Source: UBA9464 sp003445095
GTDB lineage: Bacteria; Verrucomicrobiota; Verrucomicrobiia; Limisphaerales; UBA9464
Direction of reading: 5' to 3'
DNA: 9,849 nucleotides
Assembly (NCBI GenBank): GCA_035437945.1
Contig: DAOMZG010000263.1
Coordinates: 1-9,849, forward strand
Shown: positions 1-6,570 of the stretch, piece after piece
Layout: each line of letters begins with the position of its first letter
Position numbering within the stretch: position 1 is the first letter of the stretch
The notes under the pieces: model-generated
What the model was told of the DNA's origin: nothing
The model's database searches: none
What the model saw: only the letters and a program-made list of their open reading frames with translations
Program-made: the position numbers and the translations under genes

Positions 1-7
1 CAACGAG

Positions 8-847
8 ATGTTGGTCCGCTCGGATCAAAAGTCGCTTTGGCGGCGAGTTTTATCGGAGAATGTTTTCGCCGAATGGGAAAAACAATTGGAGCAAAGGGCA
101 GGGGGCTCGCATCGGACAGTCACCATCGCCTTCGCTGACTTGAGGGGGTTCACCGCCATGGTGGATCAGGCCCACCAGTACGTGGCGCAAATCACCCGGG
201 AGACCAACGCGAGCCCGGAGACCGCCAACGACTTTGCACGAAGAGAGGCAGATGAGTCTATGGCCACCATCAATCGTTACCTCTCGGAGATCGCGCGGCT
301 ATTCAAGGAGCACGACGGGACGTTCGACAAGTATATCGGCGACTGTGTCATGGCATTTTGGGGGGCACCGTTGCCGCGTGAGTCACATGCCTTGCCGTGT
401 GTATTGGCGGCGATGGCGGCGCAACGGCGCATCAAACAATTGAATGACGAACGCAAGGCCGAAAACGTCCGACGCGAACAGGACAATCTTGTGCTGGCCA
501 AGTCCGCGCAGCGTCCTCTGCGCATGCTCCCGCTGCTTTCGTTTGGGATCGGAATCCATACCGGCGAGGTCACCGTCGGAACCCTGGGTGGAGGCAATAT
601 CGTATCCAACTACACGGTGTTCGGACGCGATGTGAATATCGCCAGCCGGCTGGAAGGATTCGCCCAGGGGGGACAAATCCTAATCAGCGCCACGACGTTG
701 CGGGAGATCGAGCGAGGAACGCCGATTCTGGCATCGCGTTGCCGCTCGCTGGGCTCCAAACTGCTGAAGGGTATTCGGGAACCCATCGAGGTTTTCGAGG
801 TGCCTTGGGATGATTCAGAAGCTTTGTCATCCGTCTTGCCTCCATGA
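8..847 (+). CDS. Class III adenylate/guanylate cyclase catalytic domain protein (5' end possibly cut by the window)
   Basis: Predicted to make a cyclic nucleotide, probably cAMP from ATP, for intracellular signalling. The protein is essentially one class III cyclase domain (about residues 36-268). The two metal-binding aspartates are visible: D44 in FADLRGFT and D112 in DKYIGDCVMAFWG. The purine-contact pair is K108 and T203 (in NYTVFGRD). Lys/Thr instead of Lys/Asp is the pattern of the class IIIb subgroup. The transition-state residues N210 and R214 are present in NIASRLEG. Two stretches are longer than in a minimal domain: residues about 52-85 after the first metal motif, and about 145-175 before GIGIHTGEV. 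The reading frame is open from the ATG to the left edge, so a sensory N-terminus (many relatives have CHASE2 or other modules) may lie outside the window. The stop overlaps the next start as ATGA, which suggests translational coupling. The domain call is secure; cAMP over cGMP is an inference. Confidence 0.93.
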   Translation: MLVRSDQKSLWRRVLSENVFAEWEKQLEQRAGGSHRTVTIAFADLRGFTAMVDQAHQYVAQITRETNASPETANDFARREADESMATINRYLSEIARLFKEHDGTFDKYIGDCVMAFWGAPLPRESHALPCVLAAMAAQRRIKQLNDERKAENVRREQDNLVLAKSAQRPLRMLPLLSFGIGIHTGEVTVGTLGGGNIVSNYTVFGRDVNIASRLEGFAQGGQILISATTLREIERGTPILASRCRSLGSKLLKGIREPIEVFEVPWDDSEALSSVLPP

Positions 848-1995
848 ACCCTGAACTACTTCCCGCGCTCTATTTTCACACCTTTTGGACGCGTCCGCAA
901 TTTGCAGAATCCGGAATCAATGATTCAGCCCTGATCAATCTGCCCGACTTCGAGGCGGTGACTTGGCTGGCCAGTGCCTTGGAGGCCCGCCGCCACGGCC
1001 GGCTCAAGTTGTTCACGGATGAGCGAGGGCTCCGATTCATTCGGAATGTTGGGTTGGAGTGGGTGTACAACGGTGGAATCTCCACCGAACTGGAAGCGAT
1101 TCCCGACACCGTTCATCCCGCCGTGTTTTGGTCGGCAGGAAAGCTATTCGCTTGGCGCAGCATTGCCGAACCGGCGGTCAGCCTGGATCCAGACGCGATC
1201 TGCTGGCATCCGATTGGGGCCGAGGCTCCGGTGGTGATTTTGCACACGGAGCCCCTGGAATCCCCAGATTACTGTTATCAGGAAGAACGCTATGGGCGAT
1301 TTGGATTCTCCGGCCCGGAGTGGGATTGGAGCGTGGAGCCAGCGAACGCGGGGATATTGAGCATTGCCGATCCTTCCTTCGCTCAACGCTACGCCCAGGA
1401 AGCCATTCGCTTCATGGTGTCATTTTCGGAGGCATTGCGGAGTCAATCGGTCGGTTTCGATCCTCTGGGGCGAAACTGGGCGGATGCCATGCTTTTTGCT
1501 GAACAGCGGCTGGTTTCCATGCTCCTCCGGAGGGATGGACTTCGGGGTGCGGCCATCGGCCGCTACGACCCACGACGACAGCACTTGGAATTCAATCCGC
1601 GATGCCTGCATCTCTGGTCCACCAAACATTTCTATCCCCGCTGCCGCGAAGCCCGGGTTGCGTACGTGAATCATCTGGCTCAGCATTTGTTAAGCCGATT
1701 TCCGGCGGCGGCGGCGACACTCAGGGCTTGGCAGTTGGATCGGCCCTTGACCGTGGAATCACAACCCCCGGATCCAGATCCTCCATTCCCGCTTCGCGGC
1801 TCGCGGGATGGCCACTGTCGCTTGGGAAGGATTGACGGCACGGTGGTGGTGCAAGACGCGAATCTGGAAGTAAAGCGTCCGGGCTATCCGGGCGCGGTCG
1901 TCGGCGTCGCAGAAATTCTTTTCCCGGAACCCGGAACGAGTTTCGAGTTGACCGAAATGCGCCACTTCGATGAGCTACCGACCGCCAAAACATAA
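844..1995 (+). CDS. Hypothetical protein, possibly glycosyltransferase-like (DUF6734-like)
   Basis: A 383-residue protein without signal peptide or membrane segments, so probably cytoplasmic. I do not recognise it with certainty. Features recalling GT-A-like sugar transferases and the DUF6734 type of protein are an N-terminal FHTFWTRPQF segment (11-20), an LKLFTDERG block (55-62) after a helix-like WLASALEARR, HPAVFWSAGKLFAW (91-104), NAGILSIADPSF (168-179), a MLFAEQ segment (216-221) and HLWSTKH (256-262). No clear DXD motif is visible, so catalysis is unproven. The C-terminal part (about 300-383) is proline-rich and then beta-like, and may be a separate small domain. The ATG overlaps the stop of the cyclase gene (ATGA) and no Shine-Dalgarno sequence precedes it, so expression probably depends on translation of the cyclase. 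Gene reality is well supported by length, coupling and protein-like composition; function is a guess by pattern memory. Confidence 0.8.
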   Translation: MNPELLPALYFHTFWTRPQFAESGINDSALINLPDFEAVTWLASALEARRHGRLKLFTDERGLRFIRNVGLEWVYNGGISTELEAIPDTVHPAVFWSAGKLFAWRSIAEPAVSLDPDAICWHPIGAEAPVVILHTEPLESPDYCYQEERYGRFGFSGPEWDWSVEPANAGILSIADPSFAQRYAQEAIRFMVSFSEALRSQSVGFDPLGRNWADAMLFAEQRLVSMLLRRDGLRGAAIGRYDPRRQHLEFNPRCLHLWSTKHFYPRCREARVAYVNHLAQHLLSRFPAAAATLRAWQLDRPLTVESQPPDPDPPFPLRGSRDGHCRLGRIDGTVVVQDANLEVKRPGYPGAVVGVAEILFPEPGTSFELTEMRHFDELPTAKT

Positions 1996-2019
1996 CCAAC
2001 TCAATCCGATTCCCACGCG

Positions 2020-2388
2020 ATGCCTATCTCGATCAAGCAGACTTCTCCGGCTGCGCCGACGAGCAAGGTGAATCAGTATCCGGCACAACCTCCGAATTCC
2101 CCTCCGGTACCGCTTGATCCCAACTACGCCCACCTTGTCAACGAAGCAGATGAGTATGAGGTCCTTTCGGGAGGCAAGGCTGAGGCCAAGAAACACAGCA
2201 ACGTGGATCCGCTGTATGCGGTGGTGAAAGGGCCCGGAGCAGCCCGTTTGAGCACGGTACAGTTCGCCACTGCATCCAACACCTCCATTACTCCATACAA
2301 CGGGGCGTACGTTCAATCGGCGGGTTCCGGTAGCCCGTCCCGGCGCAGAATCTTCACCAACGACGGTTCGATTGGGATTCGTGGTTAG
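2020..2388 (+). CDS. Small hypothetical protein, proline-rich N-terminus
   Basis: Unrecognised 122-residue protein. The first 35 residues are rich in Pro, Ser, Thr and Gln and look disordered. A more structured middle follows (about 38-80, LVNEADEYEVLSGGKAEAKK then YAVVKGPGAARLSTVQFATA), and the C-terminus is Ser/Gly-rich with a basic SRRRIF patch (about 107-112). There is no signal peptide, membrane helix or cysteine. It starts 24 bp after the glycosyltransferase-like gene and ends 23 bp before the next small gene, so it probably belongs to the same transcription unit. No ribosome binding site is visible upstream, as for its neighbours. It could be a small structural or surface-associated protein, or a component that works only with its neighbours, but nothing in the sequence decides this. 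A spurious frame cannot be fully excluded. Confidence 0.6.
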   Translation: MPISIKQTSPAAPTSKVNQYPAQPPNSPPVPLDPNYAHLVNEADEYEVLSGGKAEAKKHSNVDPLYAVVKGPGAARLSTVQFATASNTSITPYNGAYVQSAGSGSPSRRRIFTNDGSIGIRG

Positions 2389-2411
2389 CTCAAACTGCTT
2401 ACTCGTCCTCT

Positions 2412-2888
2412 ATGGCCATTGAGTTTTCTAAGATCGAAAATGTCACCATTTCGAGCGGGCCGCCGTCGAACAATGTGTGGTTGATCTTGACCGACTATTG
2501 GTTTGGAGCGGCGGGATCCGTCAAGATCGTTACCGTGGATGCTCTGGGTGGGATCACTTCCGAAACGATTGACCAGGGAACAGAATTTCCAAATCGTTGC
2601 CTGGGGATTCACCAGCAGGTGATCCTTTCAGGAAATGTCAGGTGCGTTGTTCGCTTTTTCAAACCGCCGGATCTCTTTTTTGAAGCGGTGGCTCAATTGG
2701 AGTGCTTCCAGCCAACCCCACCAGTATGGGATCCTTCCCTGCCGCCTCCTGAAAATCGTCGTTACAACTTGGTTCAAATTCCCCCGTGCATTGAGAACGG
2801 TTTCGTGCACCTGGGCGGCGATCGCTTCATGCAGATTCTGGTTGCGGGAAGCGGGTTTCGCGTCCGGGACAACAATCTCTCGTGTTAA
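2412..2888 (+). CDS. Hypothetical protein, probably beta-rich
   Basis: Unrecognised 158-residue protein. Alternating hydrophobic stretches such as NVWLILTDYWFG (21-32), SVKIVTVDALGG (36-47), VRCVVRFFKPPDLFFEAVAQLECF (about 77-100) and RFMQILVAGSGFRV (138-151) suggest a compact beta-sandwich or barrel. A proline-rich linker (PTPPVWDPSLPPP) sits near 101-113. Five cysteines are present, including one as the last residue (C158), with no CxxC pair. No signal peptide is evident. It lies 23 bp downstream of another orphan gene and is the last member of the putative cyclase-led unit; the next gene is more than 220 bp away. Codon use resembles the surrounding genes, with no sign of recent transfer. 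Function unknown. Confidence 0.68.
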   Translation: MAIEFSKIENVTISSGPPSNNVWLILTDYWFGAAGSVKIVTVDALGGITSETIDQGTEFPNRCLGIHQQVILSGNVRCVVRFFKPPDLFFEAVAQLECFQPTPPVWDPSLPPPENRRYNLVQIPPCIENGFVHLGGDRFMQILVAGSGFRVRDNNLSC

Positions 2889-3111
2889 GGCCGTTCGGGC
2901 TTGGGCCTAAGGAACCAGGCTGGCATGCCCCGAGGGGCGGAGGCGGCGGCCACTCGAAATGTACTGCCCAGAATGCATCGCTCGGAAGGCCAGCACCGTA
3001 CTCAAACTTAAAGAGGTTGATCCGGAGTCGCGGTGGAAGCGCTGTTAACCCGCCGAGCGATTTCGCACCACCCGCGGGCCAGGATCGAGGCGGGCGTGCT
3101 CCGAGGCTAAG
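2889..3111. other. Intergenic region between the cyclase unit and aroE
   Basis: About 220 bp with no convincing gene. Directly at the end of the upstream gene TTAAGGCC and GGCCTAA (2885-2892 and 2904-2910) can form a short bulged stem. It has no T-tract, so it is only a weak terminator candidate. GCCCCGAGGGGC at 2927-2938 is another short GC-rich dyad. Near 3040 AGCGCT and GTTAAC are adjacent restriction-like palindromes. A promoter for aroE is expected in this stretch, but I see no clear -35/-10 pair. Confidence 0.5.
3103..3106 (+). promoter_or_regulatory. Candidate ribosome binding site for aroE
   Basis: GAGG lies 5 bases upstream of the GTG at 3112. It is the best Shine-Dalgarno match near this gene and favours the GTG start over the in-frame ATG at 3163, which has only an AGG 13 bases upstream. 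The family alignment instead fits the ATG, because residues 1-17 lie outside the usual enzyme. The two lines of evidence conflict. Confidence 0.4.
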
Positions 3112-4086
3112 GTGAGTTCCGGCTTCTCTGTTCAGCGGACACCTTTAGGCTCCCGCGCGCACATGACTCCTCTTCGTCCATCGCCCACGGCGCGTACGCG
3201 ATTGTTGGCGGTCTTGGGCTCACCGATCCGTCACTCGGCCTCGCCGCCCATGCACAATGCCGCTTTGGCCGAATTGGGACTGGATTGGACGTACGTGGCG
3301 ACTGAAGTCGCTCCGGAGCGTTTAGCCGCCGCCATTCACGGCGCGCGTGAACTCGGTTTCCTCGGACTCAACCTGACCTTGCCCCACAAACTCCTCGCCG
3401 TTCCCGAAATGGACATCCTCGATGACGCGGCGCGCGAATACGGAGCCGTCAACACGGTGGTCTTTGAAACGGAAACAACCCCCGGCGAATGGCATCCGAT
3501 CGGACTGGTTGACGAGGTTCGCGGACGCGTGCGGGCTCGGGGCTGTAATACCGACGCTGATGCGCTTCTCCGAGGTCTGGCCGAAGATTTGGGTATCGAA
3601 CCGCGTGCCGCTCGAATCGTGTTGCTCGGCGCCGGCGGGGCGGCGCGGACGGCGGCGCTCCGATTGGCGGACGAAGGCGTCGGTGCTCTCTGGCTGGTGA
3701 ACCGCACTACGGCCAAGTCGGAAGAGCTGGCCAAGGAGATTCAAACGCGAACACCCGCCGTTGATGTGGCCGTCGGTTATCCTTCCGGACCGGTGGAAAT
3801 CATTTTGAATGCAACTTCAGCCGGACTGCGGCCCGGCGACAATTTGCCGCTGGACGTAGAAGCTTTTCCGCTCAGCCAGGCCGACGGAGTTTACGACATG
3901 ATTTATCGGCCGACAGAAACGCCGCTCTTGCGAGCCGCCCGGGCCGCCGGATGCCGCACCGCGAATGGTCTTGGGATGCTGTTGTACCAAGGCGCGGCCG
4001 CCCTTGAGCTGTGGACCGGGCGGTCCGCGCCTTTAGAGGTCATGCGCCGCGCGCTGCAAACCGAAGTGTACGGAGCCGCGCCATGA
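3112..4086 (+). CDS. aroE: Shikimate dehydrogenase (NADP+)
   Basis: Reduces 3-dehydroshikimate to shikimate with NADPH, the fourth step of the shikimate pathway to chorismate and aromatic amino acids; cytosolic. The N-terminal substrate domain shows AVLGSPIRHSASPPMHNAAL (shikimate-binding S42 and S44), NLTLPHK with catalytic K93, AVNT with N114 and CNTD with catalytic D148. The Rossmann domain has GAGGAAR (173-179) and VNRT (196-199), followed by NATSAG (233-238), YDMIYRPTETPLL and GLGMLLYQGAAALELWTG. All key residues are present, so it should be active. Residues about 121-144 between VVFE and NTD form an insertion of roughly 20-25 residues relative to typical AroE. GTG at 3112 gives 324 residues; the ATG at 3163 gives 307, closer to the family's usual 270-290, and may be the true start. 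The stop overlaps the prepilin peptidase start (ATGA), so the two are likely co-translated. Confidence 0.96.
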   Translation: MSSGFSVQRTPLGSRAHMTPLRPSPTARTRLLAVLGSPIRHSASPPMHNAALAELGLDWTYVATEVAPERLAAAIHGARELGFLGLNLTLPHKLLAVPEMDILDDAAREYGAVNTVVFETETTPGEWHPIGLVDEVRGRVRARGCNTDADALLRGLAEDLGIEPRAARIVLLGAGGAARTAALRLADEGVGALWLVNRTTAKSEELAKEIQTRTPAVDVAVGYPSGPVEIILNATSAGLRPGDNLPLDVEAFPLSQADGVYDMIYRPTETPLLRAARAAGCRTANGLGMLLYQGAAALELWTGRSAPLEVMRRALQTEVYGAAP

Positions 4087-5246
4087 CCGACCGACTCTTG
4101 GGGCTGCCCATCGACTGGTGGATGCCGACCATCTGGGGCCTGCCGTTTCCGATTTGGACTTTGGCGTGGGTCGCGTTGGGATTGATTGTCGGTAGCTTTC
4201 TCAACGTCGTCATTCATCGCTTGCCTCGCGGCGAAAGTGTCGTCGCGCCGCCCTCGCATTGCCCGAAGTGCGGCACCCGCATTCCACTGAAGTATAACCT
4301 GCCGATTGTTTCTTGGCTCTGGCTGCGGGGGCGTTGTCGGTTCTGTGGAGAGGCCATTTCCCCGCGTTATCTCGGCGTGGAAGCCCTGACGGCATTTTTG
4401 TTTGTGCTCACTTGGATCGTATTTGCCCGCGAGCAGCCATTGGTGGCAGTCGCGTTGTGCGTGCTTTTCGCAGGCTTTATCGCGGCCACGTTCATTGACC
4501 TCGAATATCTGATCATCCCGGATGAAATCACGTTGGGCGGCGCCGTCGTCGGCTTCCTCTTTTCCGCCTTCGTCCCGGAATTGCACGGCGCCAATTCCGC
4601 CGCCGAAGGACTCAAACGCAGCGGCCTGGGTGTCGTGGTCGGAGCCGGACTCGTGTACTGCGTGCTTCGCGCTGGCAAGCTCGCCTTCGGCCGACAACGC
4701 GTCACGGTTAACGGCGCCACCCGCGTCGTCTTTCATGAGACGGGTGTGGTGCTGCCTTCGGGAGAAGTTCCCTACGAGGATATCTTTTACCGGACTTCCG
4801 ATACGGTGCGAATGACCGCGCAACAGGTTGAGCTGGCCGACCGGTGTTACGCGAATCAGCGAGTCGAGCTGCAACTCGCCGAACAACCGCCTCGCTTGCG
4901 CATTGGAGAGGAAGTGTTGTCCGCGGAGGCCGAACCTTATCTCGCCGTCGTCACGGATCAGATTGATCTTCCGCGCGAGGCCATGGGTTTGGGCGACGTG
5001 AAGTTCATGGCCGCCATTGGCGCGTTCCTCGGTGCACCGGCGACGGTGTTTGCCTTGTTTGGAAGTGCGGTGATCGGTTCGGCGGTCGCGCTGCTGATGA
5101 TTGCGCTTGGCCGACAGAAATGGTCAGGGCGCGTGGGTTACGGACCTTACCTGGCGGTGGCTTCCGTCATTTGGGTTTTCGGGGGCAAGCAATGGGCGAC
5201 GGCCTGGTTTGGGCCGGTCCTGGGCCATTGGTTTGGGGGGCGATGA
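4083..5246 (+). CDS. pilD: Type IV prepilin peptidase / N-methyltransferase with a large insertion
   Basis: Inner-membrane aspartic peptidase that cleaves the leader of type IV prepilins or type II secretion pseudopilins and, in full-length members, methylates the new N-terminus. The N-terminal methylase domain has GSFLNVVIHRLPRGES (37-52) and a zinc-type four-cysteine set: C60 and C63 (CPKCG), C85 and C88 (CRFCG). Catalytic aspartates are D139 (FIDLEYLIIPDEIT) and D305 (GLGDVKFMAAIGAFLGAP). Hydrophobic segments lie near 24-44, 102-134, 150-165, 181-197, 311-342 and 355-368. At 387 residues it exceeds the usual 250-290 because residues about 199-298, just before GxGD, form a soluble, charged insertion. 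The start at 4083 is chosen because GGAG at 4072-4075 stands 7 bases upstream, the ATG overlaps the aroE stop, and the longer frame from 4011 would lie inside aroE. No pilin gene is in the window. Confidence 0.95.
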   Translation: MTDRLLGLPIDWWMPTIWGLPFPIWTLAWVALGLIVGSFLNVVIHRLPRGESVVAPPSHCPKCGTRIPLKYNLPIVSWLWLRGRCRFCGEAISPRYLGVEALTAFLFVLTWIVFAREQPLVAVALCVLFAGFIAATFIDLEYLIIPDEITLGGAVVGFLFSAFVPELHGANSAAEGLKRSGLGVVVGAGLVYCVLRAGKLAFGRQRVTVNGATRVVFHETGVVLPSGEVPYEDIFYRTSDTVRMTAQQVELADRCYANQRVELQLAEQPPRLRIGEEVLSAEAEPYLAVVTDQIDLPREAMGLGDVKFMAAIGAFLGAPATVFALFGSAVIGSAVALLMIALGRQKWSGRVGYGPYLAVASVIWVFGGKQWATAWFGPVLGHWFGGR

Positions 5247-5294
5247 GCCGCTAGTTCGATGCGTGATGTGGGCGTGTATCCCCGTTTGTTTATT

Positions 5295-5333
5295 GCGGCG
5301 TCGCCGCGGTAGGGGCGAGTTTCACCTCGCCCC
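5295..5333. repeat. REP-like double hairpin downstream of the prepilin peptidase gene
   Basis: GCGGCG and CGCCGC flank a single T at 5295-5307. Close behind, GGGGCGAG (5312-5319) and CTCGCCCC (5326-5333) form a perfect 8-bp stem around the 6-base loop TTTCAC. Two adjacent GC-rich dyads with a TAGGGGCGAG-like core resemble dispersed extragenic palindromes found in many genomes. No T-run follows, so intrinsic termination is not clearly supported, although transcript end protection is possible. It begins about 50 bp after the stop codon. Confidence 0.6.
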
Positions 5334-5373
5334 CATCTAGATCCGCTGCGTGTGTAAGGTTGCCAAAAGGGAA

Positions 5374-5408
5374 GGAGGGGACACGCGGCGCGCCGCGTGT
5401 CAGCCTCC
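5374..5408. repeat. Long GC-rich perfect palindrome with extended arms
   Basis: Bases 5380-5401 are a perfect 22-bp palindrome with half-site GACACGCGGCG and no spacer. After a small asymmetric mismatch (one base on the left, two on the right) the arms pair again as GGAGG (5374-5378) with CCTCC (5404-5408). This gives roughly 16 base pairs of dyad. The centre GGCGCGCC contains nested CG dyads. It may be an extragenic repeat, a cruciform or a dimeric protein-binding site; the sequence alone does not tell which. Confidence 0.75.
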
Positions 5409-5620
5409 ACGAACCGAACACTTCCCACGTTCCCTATTCCGCCATCCACGAACGCCTCGGATTTGAATGGGGCCGCGGGTGGAACGCAGCCCTACCTCGC
5501 GCGACGGACCGTGGCGCCAACGACGAATCTGAGGTACGCGGAGAGATGACGGACCGTGCGACCGGCAAACCGCCATTGGACACTCCCCAGCAACACGCGC
5601 CATGATTCGCGCTTTCTGCC

Positions 5621-6568
5621 ATGGAAGTCCCACTTCTAAAACCTCGGCGTACTATTGAAGGCTGTTCTGCGGTGCTCTTGCCGTTTAAGGCTCCGGGCCA
5701 ACCGGACGTTGAGGCTTGGGCTGGCCTCCTCGAACGAACGTGGGCTGGTGGATTGACTCCGGCGGTCAACATGGACACGGGCTACGTGAATCTCCTGAGC
5801 CGCGCCGAGCGTTCGGATCTGCTCGTCCGCGCTGGCCAGCTCGCCCGTCGCCGCCGCTTTATCGCTGGTGCATTCATCGAGGGTCAAACGGGCGATCCGG
5901 GGGGCCTCTACTCCACCGAAGCGGTGGCAATCCAGGAAGCCGGCGGAGTGCCGATCCTGTTTCCTTGTTCCGCTGTGAAACAGTTGTCGGAACTGGCGCT
6001 GGTCGAGGTGTTCCGATCAGTGGCCAAGGAGTGTCCCGAGTTTCTTGGATTCGAACTGGGCGAGATGTTCGTGCCTTTCGGCCGGATTTGGAGTCTAGCG
6101 ACCTTCGAGGCGCTCTTAGATATTCCGCAACTCAAGGGCGCGAAACACAGCTCGCTCTCGCGTGAACTCGAATGGCAACGACTCGCGGTCCGCGACCGTC
6201 GACGGCCTGATTTCAAATTGTACACGGGCAATGATCTCGCGATCGACCTGGTGAGGTGGGGTAGCGATTATCTCCTCGGGTTGTCCGCCTTTCACGTGGA
6301 AGCATTCGCCGCTCGGGACCGTCTCTGGGCCAAAGGTGATGCGGGCTTCCACGAGCTCAACGACTGGCTGCAGTACCTCGGAATGCTGGCGTTCCGGGCA
6401 CCGGTGCCTGCCTACAAACATTCGTGCGCTCAATTCCTCTTCCATCGCGGACTCATCGCCACGCCGGAACCGCATCCACAGAACCCACGTCGCCCCGCCA
6501 GTGATCTCGCCTTGTTAGAACCGATCGCGCAAAAACTCGATGCCCTGGTCGCCGCTGCACAGCCATAG
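5621..6568 (+). CDS. Dihydrodipicolinate synthase/N-acetylneuraminate lyase-family aldolase, divergent
   Basis: A 315-residue predicted class I (Schiff-base) aldolase or lyase of the DapA/NanA TIM-barrel family, cytosolic. The Schiff-base lysine is probably K175 in LKGAKHSSLSRE, matching the family's GxKxSS strand. An early TWAGGLTPAVNMDTGYVN segment (40-57) stands where the family has its G-TGE loop, and the GTGE/GTTGE signature is absent. The YNxP segment that supplies the catalytic tyrosine corresponds to GEMFVPFGR (147-155), so that position appears to be Met149. These changes argue against lysine biosynthesis DapA and for another 2-oxo acid or sugar-acid substrate, or a non-aldolase reaction. 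The next gene, a flavin oxidoreductase, starts 2 bp after the stop, so both probably act on one pathway. The ATG at 5621 has no visible ribosome binding site but fits the usual N-terminus of the family. Specific activity unknown. Confidence 0.88.
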   Translation: MEVPLLKPRRTIEGCSAVLLPFKAPGQPDVEAWAGLLERTWAGGLTPAVNMDTGYVNLLSRAERSDLLVRAGQLARRRRFIAGAFIEGQTGDPGGLYSTEAVAIQEAGGVPILFPCSAVKQLSELALVEVFRSVAKECPEFLGFELGEMFVPFGRIWSLATFEALLDIPQLKGAKHSSLSRELEWQRLAVRDRRRPDFKLYTGNDLAIDLVRWGSDYLLGLSAFHVEAFAARDRLWAKGDAGFHELNDWLQYLGMLAFRAPVPAYKHSCAQFLFHRGLIATPEPHPQNPRRPASDLALLEPIAQKLDALVAAAQP

Positions 6569-6570
6569 AA

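Larger units (their letters stand above)
5247..5620. other. Repeat-bearing intergenic region of 374 bp
   Basis: No convincing gene. It holds a REP-like double hairpin (5295-5333) that may also stop transcription of the prepilin peptidase gene, and a long palindrome (5374-5408). It also has two 9-bp direct copies of TCCACGAAC (5406-5414 and 5445-5453) and two 11-bp direct copies of GACGGACCGTG (5503-5513 and 5548-5558). TTGGAC (5576-5581) and CATGAT (5601-5606) could be a poor promoter for the downstream operon, but their 19-bp spacing and weak match make this uncertain. An open frame at 5360-5605 crosses the palindrome and resembles no protein I know. Confidence 0.6.

Noticed and set aside
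2885..2910. Intrinsic terminator after the 158-residue gene
   Set aside because: The stem is bulged and short and no run of T follows, so it is mentioned only as a weak candidate.
2882..3115. Open frame of 77 codons between the cyclase unit and aroE
   Set aside because: Gly/Pro/Arg-rich low-quality protein that overlaps both neighbours and spans palindromic DNA; better read as intergenic.
4011..4082. Upstream extension of the prepilin peptidase reading frame
   Set aside because: It would overlap aroE by 76 bases. The ATG at 4083 has GGAG 7 bases upstream and the ATGA overlap typical of coupled genes.
3903..4886. Long minus-strand open frame of 327 codons
   Set aside because: It lies antisense to aroE and the prepilin peptidase, both of which have clear catalytic motifs. 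Its protein is Gln/Arg/Asp/Gly-rich without any domain, as expected of a GC-rich shadow frame.
5360..5605. Open frame of 81 codons in the intergenic region before the aldolase
   Set aside because: It runs through the perfect palindrome and direct repeats, and the product resembles no protein.
5576..5606. TTGGAC...CATGAT as a sigma-70 promoter for the aldolase operon
   Set aside because: The spacing is 19 bp and both boxes are weak matches, so chance is the simpler explanation.
5621..6568. Naming the aldolase dapA (lysine biosynthesis)
   Set aside because: The GTGE-type loop and catalytic tyrosine are not found and the neighbour is a flavin oxidoreductase, so a DapA role is unlikely.
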